Source of the DNA: an uncultured Hyphomicrobiales bacterium
GTDB lineage: Bacteria > Pseudomonadota > Alphaproteobacteria > Rhizobiales > Xanthobacteraceae
DNA length: 48,333 nucleotides
Direction: 5' to 3'
Assembly: GCA_903839845.1 (NCBI GenBank)
Contig: CAIMEA010000163.1
Location: 1 to 48,333, forward strand
Made by a program: the position numbers and the translations under genes. Under the pieces are notes generated by a model. The model was not told the origin of the DNA. It saw nothing but the letters and a program-made list of their open reading frames with translations, and did no database searches. Shown here in pieces: positions 40,019-48,316 of this stretch (position 1 is the stretch's first letter; every line of letters starts with the position of its first letter).

Positions 40019-41227
40019 CTACCACTTCGGCTTGTCGATCGGCGCCTTGGCACCGGCCTTGGCGGTCGGCGCGATGCCGAAGAAGTCGTTGCCCTGCCAC
40101 TGACCGACGGTCCAGACATTGACGTTCTGGCCGCCCTCCAGCTTGACCTTGCCGATGATGGTCTCGAACGAGCCGGTGTTGATCTCGTTGATGATCGCGG
40201 CGCGATCGATCTTGCCGACACGTTCGATCGCCTGCTGCAACACCTGCAGGCTGGCGTAAGTGATAGGGCTCGCCCAGCGGTCGGGTTCGCGGCCGATGAC
40301 GTCCTTGTGGTGCGCGATATAGGCCTTGATGCCCGGCAGGTTGGCGTCCGAGCCGCCGACGCCCATGACGCCTTCGGCGTTCGCCTGGAACTTGCCCTTG
40401 TAGCCGGGGAACGCGGTGCCGACGCCGAGATAGACGGCCTTCGGATTGAAGGCGAGAACCTTCATCGTGTCGGTGATGGCGAAGGTGTCCGGCGGATAGC
40501 TGAAGGCGATCAGCACGTCGGGATTGGCGGCCTGCGCGTCTTTCAGGACCGGCTGCATGTCCTGGCTGCCGAACGGATAGGACTTGTCGTAGACGAGTTC
40601 GAAGCCCGCCTTCTTCAAACCTTCCCGCGCGGCGGTCGATTGTTCGATGCCGAACTGGTCGGCGACCGCGATCATGGCGATCTTGTTGCCGATCTTGCCT
40701 TCCTTCTGCATCTTGCCGAAGGTCTCGACGATGCCGTCGACCAGTTGCGACGGCAGGCCGAGCCAGAACGTCATGTTCGGCCAGCGCTTGGACAAAGCCG
40801 GCGACTGGTTGGTGTTGGCGGTGACGGCGAGATGCGGATAGCCGAGCTTGTTGAAGATCGGCGCGGCGGCGAGGTTCATGCCGGTCGACCACGGCGGCAG
40901 GATGAAATCGACCTTGTCCTGCGTCGCCAGACGCTCGACCGCCTTGATCATCTCTTCTGAATTGCTGCGGTCATCGTATTCGATGACTTCGACCTTCATC
41001 TTCTTGCCGCCGACATTGATGCCGCCGGCGTCGTTCACGTCCTTCACCCACACCTGGTAATTCGGCAGCGTGGTAACGGCGGCGCCGGCCGCGAACGGTC
41101 CGGTCTTGGAAATCGCCCAGCCGATCTTGATCGTATCCTGTGCCTGCGCCGGCGCGCCAAAAGCGAATGCCGCCGACACGGCCGCGACGGCCAAGGCCGT
41201 CAAGCAAGTGCGTTTTGTTGTCATCAT
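40019..41227 (-). CDS. Liv-type ABC transporter substrate-binding protein
   Basis: A 402-residue periplasmic receptor with signal peptide (AVAAVSAAFAFGAPAQAQ) and a type I binding fold. DTIKIGWAISKTGPFAAGAA is the usual LivK-like start, and GGKKMKVEVIEYDDRSNSEE follows. FILPPWSTGMNLAAAPIFNK and AVTANTNQSPALSKRWPNMT line the cleft in relatives. It is first in the operon with livH, the LivMG fusion and livF. Proteins of this branch bind amino acids, amides, urea or aromatic acids, so a branched-chain amino acid ligand should not be assumed. Confidence 0.93.
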   Translation of the reverse strand: MMTTKRTCLTALAVAAVSAAFAFGAPAQAQDTIKIGWAISKTGPFAAGAAVTTLPNYQVWVKDVNDAGGINVGGKKMKVEVIEYDDRSNSEEMIKAVERLATQDKVDFILPPWSTGMNLAAAPIFNKLGYPHLAVTANTNQSPALSKRWPNMTFWLGLPSQLVDGIVETFGKMQKEGKIGNKIAMIAVADQFGIEQSTAAREGLKKAGFELVYDKSYPFGSQDMQPVLKDAQAANPDVLIAFSYPPDTFAITDTMKVLAFNPKAVYLGVGTAFPGYKGKFQANAEGVMGVGGSDANLPGIKAYIAHHKDVIGREPDRWASPITYASLQVLQQAIERVGKIDRAAIINEINTGSFETIIGKVKLEGGQNVNVWTVGQWQGNDFFGIAPTAKAGAKAPIDKPKW

Positions 41228-41424
41228 GAGTCGCCTCCCTGGTCCACTTCTAATCGACAGATCAAATCGCGCCGGTCAATCGGTGGGGTCCCAACTATCT
41301 CGCGCGGCCGGCCTGTAGGCAAGACGCGAAAGACTTCGCGCCATGTTGCCGACCTTTAAGCGATGAAATTAAGAACCCCCGATTGCCGCCGCGGCCGTCT
41401 CTGCCGGCGTCCTTTTCGCGGACG

Positions 41425-41446
41425 TTATAAGCCGGATTTTATAAAA
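41425..41446. promoter_or_regulatory. AT-rich repeated palindrome upstream of glycerate kinase gene
   Basis: TTATAA (41425-41430) recurs at 41439-41444, the second copy inside the 10-bp palindrome TTTTATAAAA (41437-41446). It lies 41 bases before the kinase start and in the shared region with the divergent receptor gene. It could be an operator. Confidence 0.35.
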
Positions 41447-41486
41447 GCCCGCCGGCCGATTTGTCTATATAAGCAGGTTTTCGGAA

Positions 41487-42797
41487 ATGTGGGCACTGAT
41501 GGATCAAACAAAAAACGACCTGCGCGCTTTTCTCGCAGCGCTGTATCGCATTGCGGTAGAAACCGCGCATCCGGCGGCGTTCCTGCCGCGCCTGTTGCCG
41601 GCGGCGCCGCGCGGCCATGTGATTATTCTGGCGGCCGGCAAAGCCGCCGGCTCGATGGCCGAGACCGCGGAGAATTATTATCTCGATACGATGCGTCTGC
41701 CAGCCGAACGCATTCGCGGCGTCGCGGTAGCGCGGCATGGCTATGGCCGGCCGACCCGCATCGTCACCATGATCGAGGCCGGCCATCCAGTGCCGGATGC
41801 GGCCGGCTTGAAGGCGGCCGAGCGTGCGCTCGAACTCGCCGATGCTGCTACCGCCGACGATCTGGTGCTGGTGCTGATGTCGGGCGGCGCATCGGCCAAC
41901 TGGATCGCGCCGGCGAACGGCGTTTCGTTTGCAGACAAACAGGCGGTGACGCGGGCGCTGCTGCGCTCCGGCGCGCATATCGGCGAGATCAACACCGTGC
42001 GCAAACATCTCTCGCGCATCAAGGGCGGGCGGCTGGCGCGCCACGCCGTTCCCGCCAGCATTGTCACCATCGCGATTTCCGATGTGCCGGGCGACGATCC
42101 GGCGGTGATCGGCTCGGGCCCGACCGTGCCCGATCCATCGACGCTGGCCGAAGCGCGCGCCATCGTCGGCAAATACAAACTCGCATTGCCGCCCGCCATC
42201 GCGACCGCGCTCAACGATGCGGCCAATGAATCGCCGAAGCCGAACGACCCGGCCTTCGCCGGCGGGCGATTCGTGCTGGCGGCGCGGCCGGCGGATTCGC
42301 TGCAGGCCGCGGCCGAAGCGGTACGCGCGGCCGGCTACGACTGCATATCGCTTGGGGCCGACGTCGAGGGCGAAGCGCGCCAGGTGGCGCTAACGCACGC
42401 CGCCATGGCGCGCGACCTGCGCGCACAGGGCCGGCGCGCCGTCATCATATCGGGCGGCGAATTGACCGTGACCATTCGCGGCCAGGGCGCGGGCGGCCCC
42501 AACCAGGAATACGCCCTCGCTTTGGTCGGGGCCCTCGCTGGGATGCCGAATGTGGCGGCGATCGCCGGCGACACCGACGGCACAGATGGCGGCGCCGGCG
42601 CCGCCACCGATCCGGCCGGGGCCATTGTCGATGGCGACAGTCAGGCCCGCGCCCGGGCGCTTGGCCTCGATCCTGCCGCCTTCCTCGCCAATAACGATTC
42701 GACCGGCTTTTTCACGAAATTGGGCGATTTGCTGGAGCCGGGGCCGACCTATACTAACGTCAACGACTTTCGTGCCATCGTCATCGAAAGGCCCTAA
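41487..42797 (+). CDS. Glycerate 2-kinase, MOFRL type (TtuD/GckA family)
   Basis: A 436-residue enzyme that phosphorylates D-glycerate to 2-phosphoglycerate; older annotations call the family hydroxypyruvate reductase. The N-terminal domain has IILAAGKAAGSMAETAENYY, VLVLMSGGASANWIAP and NTVRKHLSRIKGGRLARHA. The C-terminal MOFRL domain has ISGGELTVTIRGQGAGGPNQ, AIAGDTDGTDGGAGAA and LANNDSTGFFTKLGDLLEPG. ATG 41499 is an alternative start. Two genes on lies pyruvate kinase, so glyoxylate-derived glycerate could flow to pyruvate (only enolase lies between). Confidence 0.94.
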   Translation: MWALMDQTKNDLRAFLAALYRIAVETAHPAAFLPRLLPAAPRGHVIILAAGKAAGSMAETAENYYLDTMRLPAERIRGVAVARHGYGRPTRIVTMIEAGHPVPDAAGLKAAERALELADAATADDLVLVLMSGGASANWIAPANGVSFADKQAVTRALLRSGAHIGEINTVRKHLSRIKGGRLARHAVPASIVTIAISDVPGDDPAVIGSGPTVPDPSTLAEARAIVGKYKLALPPAIATALNDAANESPKPNDPAFAGGRFVLAARPADSLQAAAEAVRAAGYDCISLGADVEGEARQVALTHAAMARDLRAQGRRAVIISGGELTVTIRGQGAGGPNQEYALALVGALAGMPNVAAIAGDTDGTDGGAGAATDPAGAIVDGDSQARARALGLDPAAFLANNDSTGFFTKLGDLLEPGPTYTNVNDFRAIVIERP

Positions 42798-42842
42798 CCC
42801 GGCCGGACGATTTGACCCATCCAGCCCCCCACCAGCGAGCGC

Positions 42843-43400
42843 GTGATCGCATTGCTTCCCACCACCGCCCGACGCTGTATTGCAGGCCTCGCCGCCCGCG
42901 CCGGCCTGCCCGCGCTGCTGGTTCTGATCTCGCTCGGCCCGGCGCTGGCCGACTTCCGCCTGTGCAACAACACCGGCAGCCGGGTCGGCGTCGCGCTCGG
43001 CTACAAGGACGCGGAGGGCTGGATCACCGAAGGCTGGTGGAATATTTCGGCACGGACCTGCGATACGTTGCTGCGCGGCGAACTGGTAGCGCGCTATTAT
43101 TACATTTATGCTGTCGACTACGATCGCGGCGGCGAGTGGTCCGGCCACGCCTTCATGTGTTCGCGCGAAAAGGAATTCACCATTCGCGGCACCGAAAACT
43201 GTCTGGCGCGCGGCTACGACCGGACCGGCTATTTTGAAGTCGACACCAACGAACAACGCTCCTGGACGGTGCAATTGACCGACACCGCCGAGCAACCGCC
43301 CGACCGGCCGCTGCCGTCACGCGGCCCGAGCGGCCCCTCACGACCGCCGTCCAATGCGCCGCAGGCGCCGGCCGACGGCAAGGAAGGCTTGAAGCGATGA
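42843..43400 (+). CDS. DUF1036 family exported protein
   Basis: A 185-residue protein with a signal peptide (AGLPALLVLISLGPALA) and the DUF1036 domain: DFRLCNNTGSRVGVALGYKD, EGWWNISARTC and REKEFTIRGTENCLARGYDR. Conserved cysteines suggest disulfides in the periplasm. The tail is proline-rich (RPLPSRGPSGPSRPPSN). The start is GTG 42843. It overlaps the pyruvate kinase start by 4 bases (ATGA), so the two are co-translated; this tie of an exported protein to a glycolytic enzyme is unexplained. The family's function is unknown. Confidence 0.88.
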   Translation: MIALLPTTARRCIAGLAARAGLPALLVLISLGPALADFRLCNNTGSRVGVALGYKDAEGWITEGWWNISARTCDTLLRGELVARYYYIYAVDYDRGGEWSGHAFMCSREKEFTIRGTENCLARGYDRTGYFEVDTNEQRSWTVQLTDTAEQPPDRPLPSRGPSGPSRPPSNAPQAPADGKEGLKR

Positions 43401-44830
43401 GACGTCTGCGCCGCGCCAAGATCGTCGCCACCCTCGGTCCTGCCTCGTCCAGCGCCGAGATGATCGGCAAACTGTTCGCCGCCGGCGCCGACGTGTTCCG
43501 CATCAATATGAGTCACACCAGCCAGGACCGCATGCGCGAATTGATCGCCATGATCCGCGGCGTCGAGAACGATACCGGCCGGCCGATCGGCATCCTGGTC
43601 GATCTGCAGGGACCGAAGCTGCGGCTCGGCACCATTACCGGCGGCGCGATTCTCGTAAAGACCGGCGACACCGTCGTGCTCGATTCAAATCCGGCGATCG
43701 GCGATGCCTCGCGCATCTATCTGCCGCATCCGGAAATTCTCGCCGCCGTGCAGGTCGGCCATACGTTGCTGATCGACGACGGCAAGGTGCGCCTCACCGT
43801 GACCGAGGTGCAGCCGAGCCGCGTGACCACGCGCGTCGAGGTCGGCGGCAAATTGTCCGACCGCAAGGGCGTCAGCGTTCCCGATTCGACGATTCCCGTT
43901 TCCGCGCTGGCCGAGAAGGACCTGTCCGATCTGGAAGCCGCGCTCGAAGCCGGCATCGACTGGATCGCATTGTCATTTGTGCAGCGGCCCGAGGACGTCG
44001 CCGAGGCCAAGAAGCTGACGCGCGGCCGCGCGCTGCTGATGGCCAAGATCGAAAAGCCGCAGGCGGTGCATCGCCTCGCCGAAATTCTCGAAGTCGCCGA
44101 TGCGCTGATGGTGGCGCGCGGCGATCTCGGCGTCGAGATGCCGCTGGAGAAAGTCCCCGGCGTGCAGAAGTTGATGACGCGCATGGGCCGCGCCGCCGGC
44201 AAGCCGGTGGTGGTGGCGACACAGATGCTGGAGTCGATGATTTCCTCGCCGGTGCCGACGCGCGCCGAAGTGTCCGACGTCGCCACGGCGATTTTTGAAG
44301 GCGCCGACGCGGTGATGCTGTCGGCGGAATCCGCGGCCGGGCAATATCCGATTGAGGCGGTCGCCACCATGAACCGCATCGCCGAGGAAATCGAAAGCGA
44401 ACAGCTGTTTCGCGGCATCATCGACGCGCAGCGATCGGTACCGGAGCCGACCGGCGCCGACGCGATTGCCGACGCGGCGCGTCACATCGCCGAGACGCTC
44501 GATCTCGCCGCCGTGGTGTGCTGGACCTCGTCGGGCTCGACCGGCCTGCGCATGGCGCGCGAGCGGCCGCGGCCGCCGATCGTGGCGCTGTCGCCAAATA
44601 TCGCCACCGGCCGCCGGCTGGCGGTGGTGTGGGGCGTGCATTGCGTCGTCACCGAGGACGCGCACGATCAGGACGACATGGTCGACCGCGCCTGCCGCAT
44701 CGCTTTCAAGGAAGGCTTCGCCAAGCCGGGCCAGCGCGTCATCGTCGTCGCCGGCGTACCGCTCGGCACGCCGGGCGCCACCAATATGCTGCGCATCGCC
44801 TATGTCGGCGCGGACGACGGCGGCGATTAA
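43397..44830 (+). CDS. pyk: Pyruvate kinase
   Basis: A 477-residue type II pyruvate kinase that converts PEP and ADP to pyruvate and ATP. It starts RRAKIVATLGPASSSAEMIG. DLQGPKLRLG, IALSFVQRPEDV, LLMAKIEKPQAVHRL (catalytic lysine), MVARGDLGVEMPLEKVPGVQ and DAVMLSAESAAGQYP are all intact. The C-terminal allosteric domain is complete. AAGGAAGG lies before the ATG. It is the third gene after glycerate kinase and DUF1036 on the same strand. Confidence 0.97.
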   Translation: MRRLRRAKIVATLGPASSSAEMIGKLFAAGADVFRINMSHTSQDRMRELIAMIRGVENDTGRPIGILVDLQGPKLRLGTITGGAILVKTGDTVVLDSNPAIGDASRIYLPHPEILAAVQVGHTLLIDDGKVRLTVTEVQPSRVTTRVEVGGKLSDRKGVSVPDSTIPVSALAEKDLSDLEAALEAGIDWIALSFVQRPEDVAEAKKLTRGRALLMAKIEKPQAVHRLAEILEVADALMVARGDLGVEMPLEKVPGVQKLMTRMGRAAGKPVVVATQMLESMISSPVPTRAEVSDVATAIFEGADAVMLSAESAAGQYPIEAVATMNRIAEEIESEQLFRGIIDAQRSVPEPTGADAIADAARHIAETLDLAAVVCWTSSGSTGLRMARERPRPPIVALSPNIATGRRLAVVWGVHCVVTEDAHDQDDMVDRACRIAFKEGFAKPGQRVIVVAGVPLGTPGATNMLRIAYVGADDGGD

Positions 44831-44895
44831 TACTACGCGCTTTCTCCGCTACGCCTGCTAGAATTGAGCGGGATAAAATGTTGGGGGAAGACGTC

Positions 44896-45876
44896 ATGGG
44901 CGCGCTGAGTGCGGTCGATACCGTTGAAATTCAGATCCTCGTCGATAACTCAACCGATGGTCTGTCGACGACGCCCGGTAATGTCGAAAGCGAATTCGTC
45001 GGCGCGACGCGCCGGGGCCTGCGGGCGGCATCGGGCCGCTGCCTCTGCTGCGCGGTACACGGACTGTCTTGTATGATCACGGTGTCGCGCGGCGATACGC
45101 GGCACGCTGTGCTGTTCGACAGCGGACCGGAAGATTATGCCTTCGAGCGCAATACCACGCGGCTCGGCGCCGACCTCGGTAAGGTCGAGAGCATCGTGCT
45201 GTCGCACGGTCACTGGGACCATTCGGGCGCGATGTTCCTGGCACTCGACGGCATTCGTGCCCGGAACGGCGCCCGCGAAGTGCCCTATTACGCGCACCCC
45301 GGCATGTTCCGCACCCGCGGCATGAAACTGCCGAACGGTAACGTTCGGCAGATGGACGATGTGCCGAGCATCGCCGACCTGACCAGCCGCGGCGCGCGCG
45401 TCATCTCAACGTCGGAGCCGCGGACGTTTCTCGACGACATGTTCATCGTCGGCGGCGAAATTCCCCGCGTCACGCCGTTTGAACGCGGCATGCCCGGCCA
45501 GGTGCGCCGCACCGAGGACGGCACTGGCTGGGAGCCGGACGAACTCTTGATGGACGAGCGCTGGCTTGCCGTGCATGTGAAGGACAAGGGTCTGGTCGTG
45601 TTCAGCGCCTGCTCGCACGCCGGCATCGTCAATGTGCTGACGCATGCGCGCGCGAGCTTTCCCAGCATACCGCTTTACGCCGTGATGGGCGGGCTGCATC
45701 TGTCCGGCGCCAATGAAGAGATCATCCCGCAAACAGTCGAAGCGCTCAAAGCGTTCAAGCTGACCACGATCGCCGCCGGCCACTGCACCGGCTGGCGGGC
45801 GATGTCGGCGCTGGCCGCAACGTTCGGCGACAAGGTGCTCGCGCCCACGGCGGTCGGCAAACGCTTCACCTTTTGA
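44896..45876 (+). CDS. MBL-fold metallohydrolase, dihydropterin-synthase-like branch
   Basis: A 326-residue enzyme with metal motif H104-G-H106-W-D108-H109 in LSHGHWDHSGAMF. The later blocks FSACSHAGIVNVLTHA, YAVMGGLHLSGANEEIIPQT and IAAGHCTGW are typical of the branch annotated as 7,8-dihydropterin-6-methyl synthase-like, related to MptA/RFA-P proteins. A cysteine cluster (C49, C51, C52, C59) sits in GRCLCCAVHGLSC, where homologues have EHGLS. ATG 44896 is used because GGGGGAAG lies 7 bases upstream. No signal peptide. The substrate is unknown. Confidence 0.88.
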   Translation: MGALSAVDTVEIQILVDNSTDGLSTTPGNVESEFVGATRRGLRAASGRCLCCAVHGLSCMITVSRGDTRHAVLFDSGPEDYAFERNTTRLGADLGKVESIVLSHGHWDHSGAMFLALDGIRARNGAREVPYYAHPGMFRTRGMKLPNGNVRQMDDVPSIADLTSRGARVISTSEPRTFLDDMFIVGGEIPRVTPFERGMPGQVRRTEDGTGWEPDELLMDERWLAVHVKDKGLVVFSACSHAGIVNVLTHARASFPSIPLYAVMGGLHLSGANEEIIPQTVEALKAFKLTTIAAGHCTGWRAMSALAATFGDKVLAPTAVGKRFTF

Positions 45877-46002
45877 TTGACGGCTACAGCATACCATCGA
45901 TCGAACTAAACCGCGAACGATTGTTGCGTATTTACAAATTCGCTGAACGATGCGGCCTCGCCCGCATTGCCCCTCTGTCATGGATCCGACGGAGGGCGAC
46001 CG

Positions 46003-46380
46003 ATGGAACAAGCGACACCGTTCAAGCCGATTGCTCTGGTGGTTGAAGACGACGAACTGCAGCGCGAGATGGTCGCGCTGCTGCTCGAAGAATGCGACAT
46101 GGGCGTCATTCAGTGCGAAAGCGCGGAATACGCGCTCGAGGTTCTCGACAAGCTCGGGACCTGTTTGACCATGCTTTATGCCGACGTCAATTTGAGCGGC
46201 GCCATGACGGGCGTGGAACTGGCCCATGCCGCGACCAAGGATTACCCCAACATTCATATTGTGGTGGCGTCAGGCAAGGCCTTGCCGCAGGAATTGCCGG
46301 TGCAGGCGCTGTTCATGCAAAAGCCATGGCTGACGCTGGATCTGTTGCGCGAAGCCGAACGGTCGCAGATCGCGCGCTAG
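46003..46380 (+). CDS. Single-domain response regulator
   Basis: A 125-residue receiver with no output domain. The acidic pocket is E15-D16-D17, the phosphoacceptor D61 in LYADVNLSGAMTGVELA, and S90 and K107 complete the switch. ATG 46003 follows GGAGGG; a longer frame from 45967 is rejected. Such lone receivers act in phosphorelays or by protein contact. It ends with a 4-base overlap of stop codons with the alpha/beta hydrolase gene on the other strand. No kinase gene is close; the HWE kinase at 18175 is 27 kb away. Confidence 0.92.
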   Translation: MEQATPFKPIALVVEDDELQREMVALLLEECDMGVIQCESAEYALEVLDKLGTCLTMLYADVNLSGAMTGVELAHAATKDYPNIHIVVASGKALPQELPVQALFMQKPWLTLDLLREAERSQIAR

Positions 46381-47333
46381 CGGAGCGCGACCTCGTCGAT
46401 CGCCCGCACCACGTCGTCCGCCGCGACGTATTGCACCATATGGCCGACGCCGGGCAGCACGGTAAGCTTCGCCTGCGGCACCTGTCGCACGATGGCGCGG
46501 GAATGGATGTCGGTATAGACCACCGGGTCTTTGTCGCCCGAGATAATCGTCACCGGCATTTTCAGTTCGCCGTAGCGCGGCGCTTGCTGGCGCACGAATT
46601 CTTTCAGGCCGGCGAGGTCCTGCGCATTGGCGATGAATTCGTTCGGCCGCAGCAGCAGCGCGACGCCGGTGCGCGCGCCGTAATCGGGCGGCGGCGTGTC
46701 CGGACTGAACACACCGGCGACGCCGGGCTCCAGCATGAAATAACCGGACGGCAGAATGAGCGTGCGCGCGATCAAAGACCCGAGCACGGGCAGCGCCACC
46801 ACATCGTTGATCCAGCCGATGCCGCCGGGCCAGGGATGCGTCACCGGCGCGAGCAGAATGAGCGCGCGTGTCTCCGTCGGATAAGCCAGCGCATAAGCGG
46901 TGGCGAGCGCGCCCGACCAGGAATGGCCGAGCACGACCGGCCGCGTTACGCCGAGCGCGGCAAGCACCTGATGAATGAGCGTGGCTTGCGCCGCGGGCGA
47001 AGCGTTCCCGCGCCCGTTCGGGCGGTCGCTCCAGCCATGGCCGGGGCGGTCGACAAGAATGACGCGGTAGCGCGCAGCAAGTCGGTCGCCAAGCGCGAAC
47101 TGCATGTCGCGCAGATTGCCGCTGGCGCCATGCAGCAGGACGACGGGCGGCGCATCGGCGCGTCCCAGTTCAACGATATGCAGGCGGCCGCCATCGACAT
47201 CGACAAAGCGGCCGGCCGGCGGGTTGGCGCGCTCGATCGCAGCGGTGCCGGCCAGAGTCACGGCTGCGAGCACCGCCAAGATGGCGAGGATGACGAGGAT
47301 TAACATTCGGAGGAAACGCAGGGGACCGGCCAC
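46377..47333 (-). CDS. Alpha/beta hydrolase with N-terminal membrane anchor
   Basis: A 318-residue hydrolase. Residues 8-30 are a hydrophobic anchor (FLRMLILVILAILAVLAAVT). The fold follows with VVLLHGASGNLRDM, the nucleophile S138 in LGHSWSGALA, an acid in ISGDKDPVV and the histidine in PGVGHMVQY, so the triad is complete. The active site should face the periplasm. It resembles proline iminopeptidase/epoxide-hydrolase relatives but is not specific to any. It is 49 bases downstream of the TPR protein gene on the same strand. Confidence 0.9.
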   Translation of the reverse strand: MAGPLRFLRMLILVILAILAVLAAVTLAGTAAIERANPPAGRFVDVDGGRLHIVELGRADAPPVVLLHGASGNLRDMQFALGDRLAARYRVILVDRPGHGWSDRPNGRGNASPAAQATLIHQVLAALGVTRPVVLGHSWSGALATAYALAYPTETRALILLAPVTHPWPGGIGWINDVVALPVLGSLIARTLILPSGYFMLEPGVAGVFSPDTPPPDYGARTGVALLLRPNEFIANAQDLAGLKEFVRQQAPRYGELKMPVTIISGDKDPVVYTDIHSRAIVRQVPQAKLTVLPGVGHMVQYVAADDVVRAIDEVALR

Positions 47334-47382
47334 ATTCAGTCAATACGGTCCGGCGATGACATTGGATGACAGGAGGCGCGCA

Positions 47383-48000
47383 CTAAATATCGCGGCCTTC
47401 GACCTTTTCCTGCAACGTCTTCACCAGATCGGGAATGCGCGGCAGCTTCGGATAGACGGCGAGCGCGCGGCGATAGACTTCCAATGCCTGCTTGTCGTCG
47501 CCGACATCCTGCAGGATCATGCCGAGGCCCATCAGCGCGCCGAAATGGCGCGGCTCGCGCTTGAGCACCTCGCGGATATCGGCGAGCGAACGGCCGTAAT
47601 CCTTCTTGCCGTAATAGAGCGTGGCGCGCCGGTTCCAGGCTTCGATGTAGTCCGGCTTGATCTTGACGATGCCATCGAGAAGCTTGATGGCGAGGTCCTC
47701 GTCCTTAGCCTCGATCGCGGTGCGCACGCGCGTCATCAACAGATTGGCGGTGTCGCTCGGCGATACGACCCACAGGGCCCAGATGCGCTGCTCGATCGCC
47801 TTGGCGCTGGTCTCGTCCGGCGCCACTTTCAGCGCGCCGAACAGGAACTCTAGATTTTTGGTGCGGTCGCCGCGCGCGACCTTGGGCAGGTCTTTCGGCG
47901 CCGGCGCCTCAAGCCAGCTGCCCGGCTCGGCATAGACCGGCACGGCAAAACTGGCGGCGAGAGCCGCGGCGAAAACAGGCGCGAGGAATCGAAGGCGCAT
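47383..48000 (-). CDS. Exported TPR-like repeat protein
   Basis: A 205-residue protein with signal peptide (FLAPVFAAALAASFAVPVYA). Tetratricopeptide-like helices fill residues about 85-190: LAIKLLDGIVKIKPDYIEAW, NRRATLYYGKKDYGRSLADI and ALEVYRRALAVYPKLPRIPD fit the TPR spacing. It ends near VEGRDI. Similar proteins occur in most Rhizobiales, but function is not known. It may be transcribed with the alpha/beta hydrolase. Confidence 0.85.
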   Translation of the reverse strand: MRLRFLAPVFAAALAASFAVPVYAEPGSWLEAPAPKDLPKVARGDRTKNLEFLFGALKVAPDETSAKAIEQRIWALWVVSPSDTANLLMTRVRTAIEAKDEDLAIKLLDGIVKIKPDYIEAWNRRATLYYGKKDYGRSLADIREVLKREPRHFGALMGLGMILQDVGDDKQALEVYRRALAVYPKLPRIPDLVKTLQEKVEGRDI

Positions 48001-48065
48001 GCGTGAAGCTTAATCGCTCCGCGCCGCAAGGCAAATCAACGGCTTTTGAACGGGTCCGGCCACAT

Positions 48066-48160
48066 AAGCGCGTTTACGCGCGTCTTCGACGCGCCAGAAG
48101 CGCGTTTACGCGCGTCTTCAACGCGCCAGAAGCGCGTTTACGCGCGTCTTCGACGCGCTA
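48066..48160. repeat. Three tandem copies of a 32-bp unit
   Basis: Copies start at 48066, 48098 and 48130 and are nearly identical (the second has TTCAACG where the others have TTCGACG). Each unit begins AAGCGCGTTTACGCGCG and has internal dyads, GCGCGT with ACGCGC, so a chain of hairpins would form. It lies between the start of the TPR gene and the end of rpmJ. Confidence 0.92.
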
Positions 48161-48190
48161 TGGGCCGGGACGGCCTAACGGCGGAAACGC

Positions 48191-48316
48191 TTAGCCCTGA
48201 CGGGCCTTAAAGCGGGGATTCGTCTTGTTAATGATAAAAACGCGGCCCTTGCGCCGGACAATCTTGTTGTCCCGGTGGCGGCCACGCAACGATTTCAATG
48301 AGTTACGAACTTTCAT
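48191..48316 (-). CDS. rpmJ: 50S ribosomal protein L36 (zinc-free type)
   Basis: A 41-residue protein on the minus strand. It starts [20 protein letters not shown] and ends [11 protein letters not shown]. This is the YkgO-like form of L36, which lacks the cysteines that bind zinc in the classic form. GAGAGA lies just upstream of the ATG. The stop is about 30 bases from the tandem repeat at 48066-48160. It is a single-gene ribosomal unit, as is usual for this form in alphaproteobacteria. Confidence 0.95.
   Translation of the reverse strand: MKVRNSLKSLRGRHRDNKIVRRKGRVFIINKTNPRFKARQG

Noticed and set aside
48066-48160. CRISPR array
   Set aside because: Units are directly tandem with no unique spacers, and no cas genes are present.
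48003-48194. Plus-strand 63-codon frame through the tandem repeat
   Set aside because: It consists mostly of translated repeat units, lacks a ribosome binding site and runs antisense into rpmJ.
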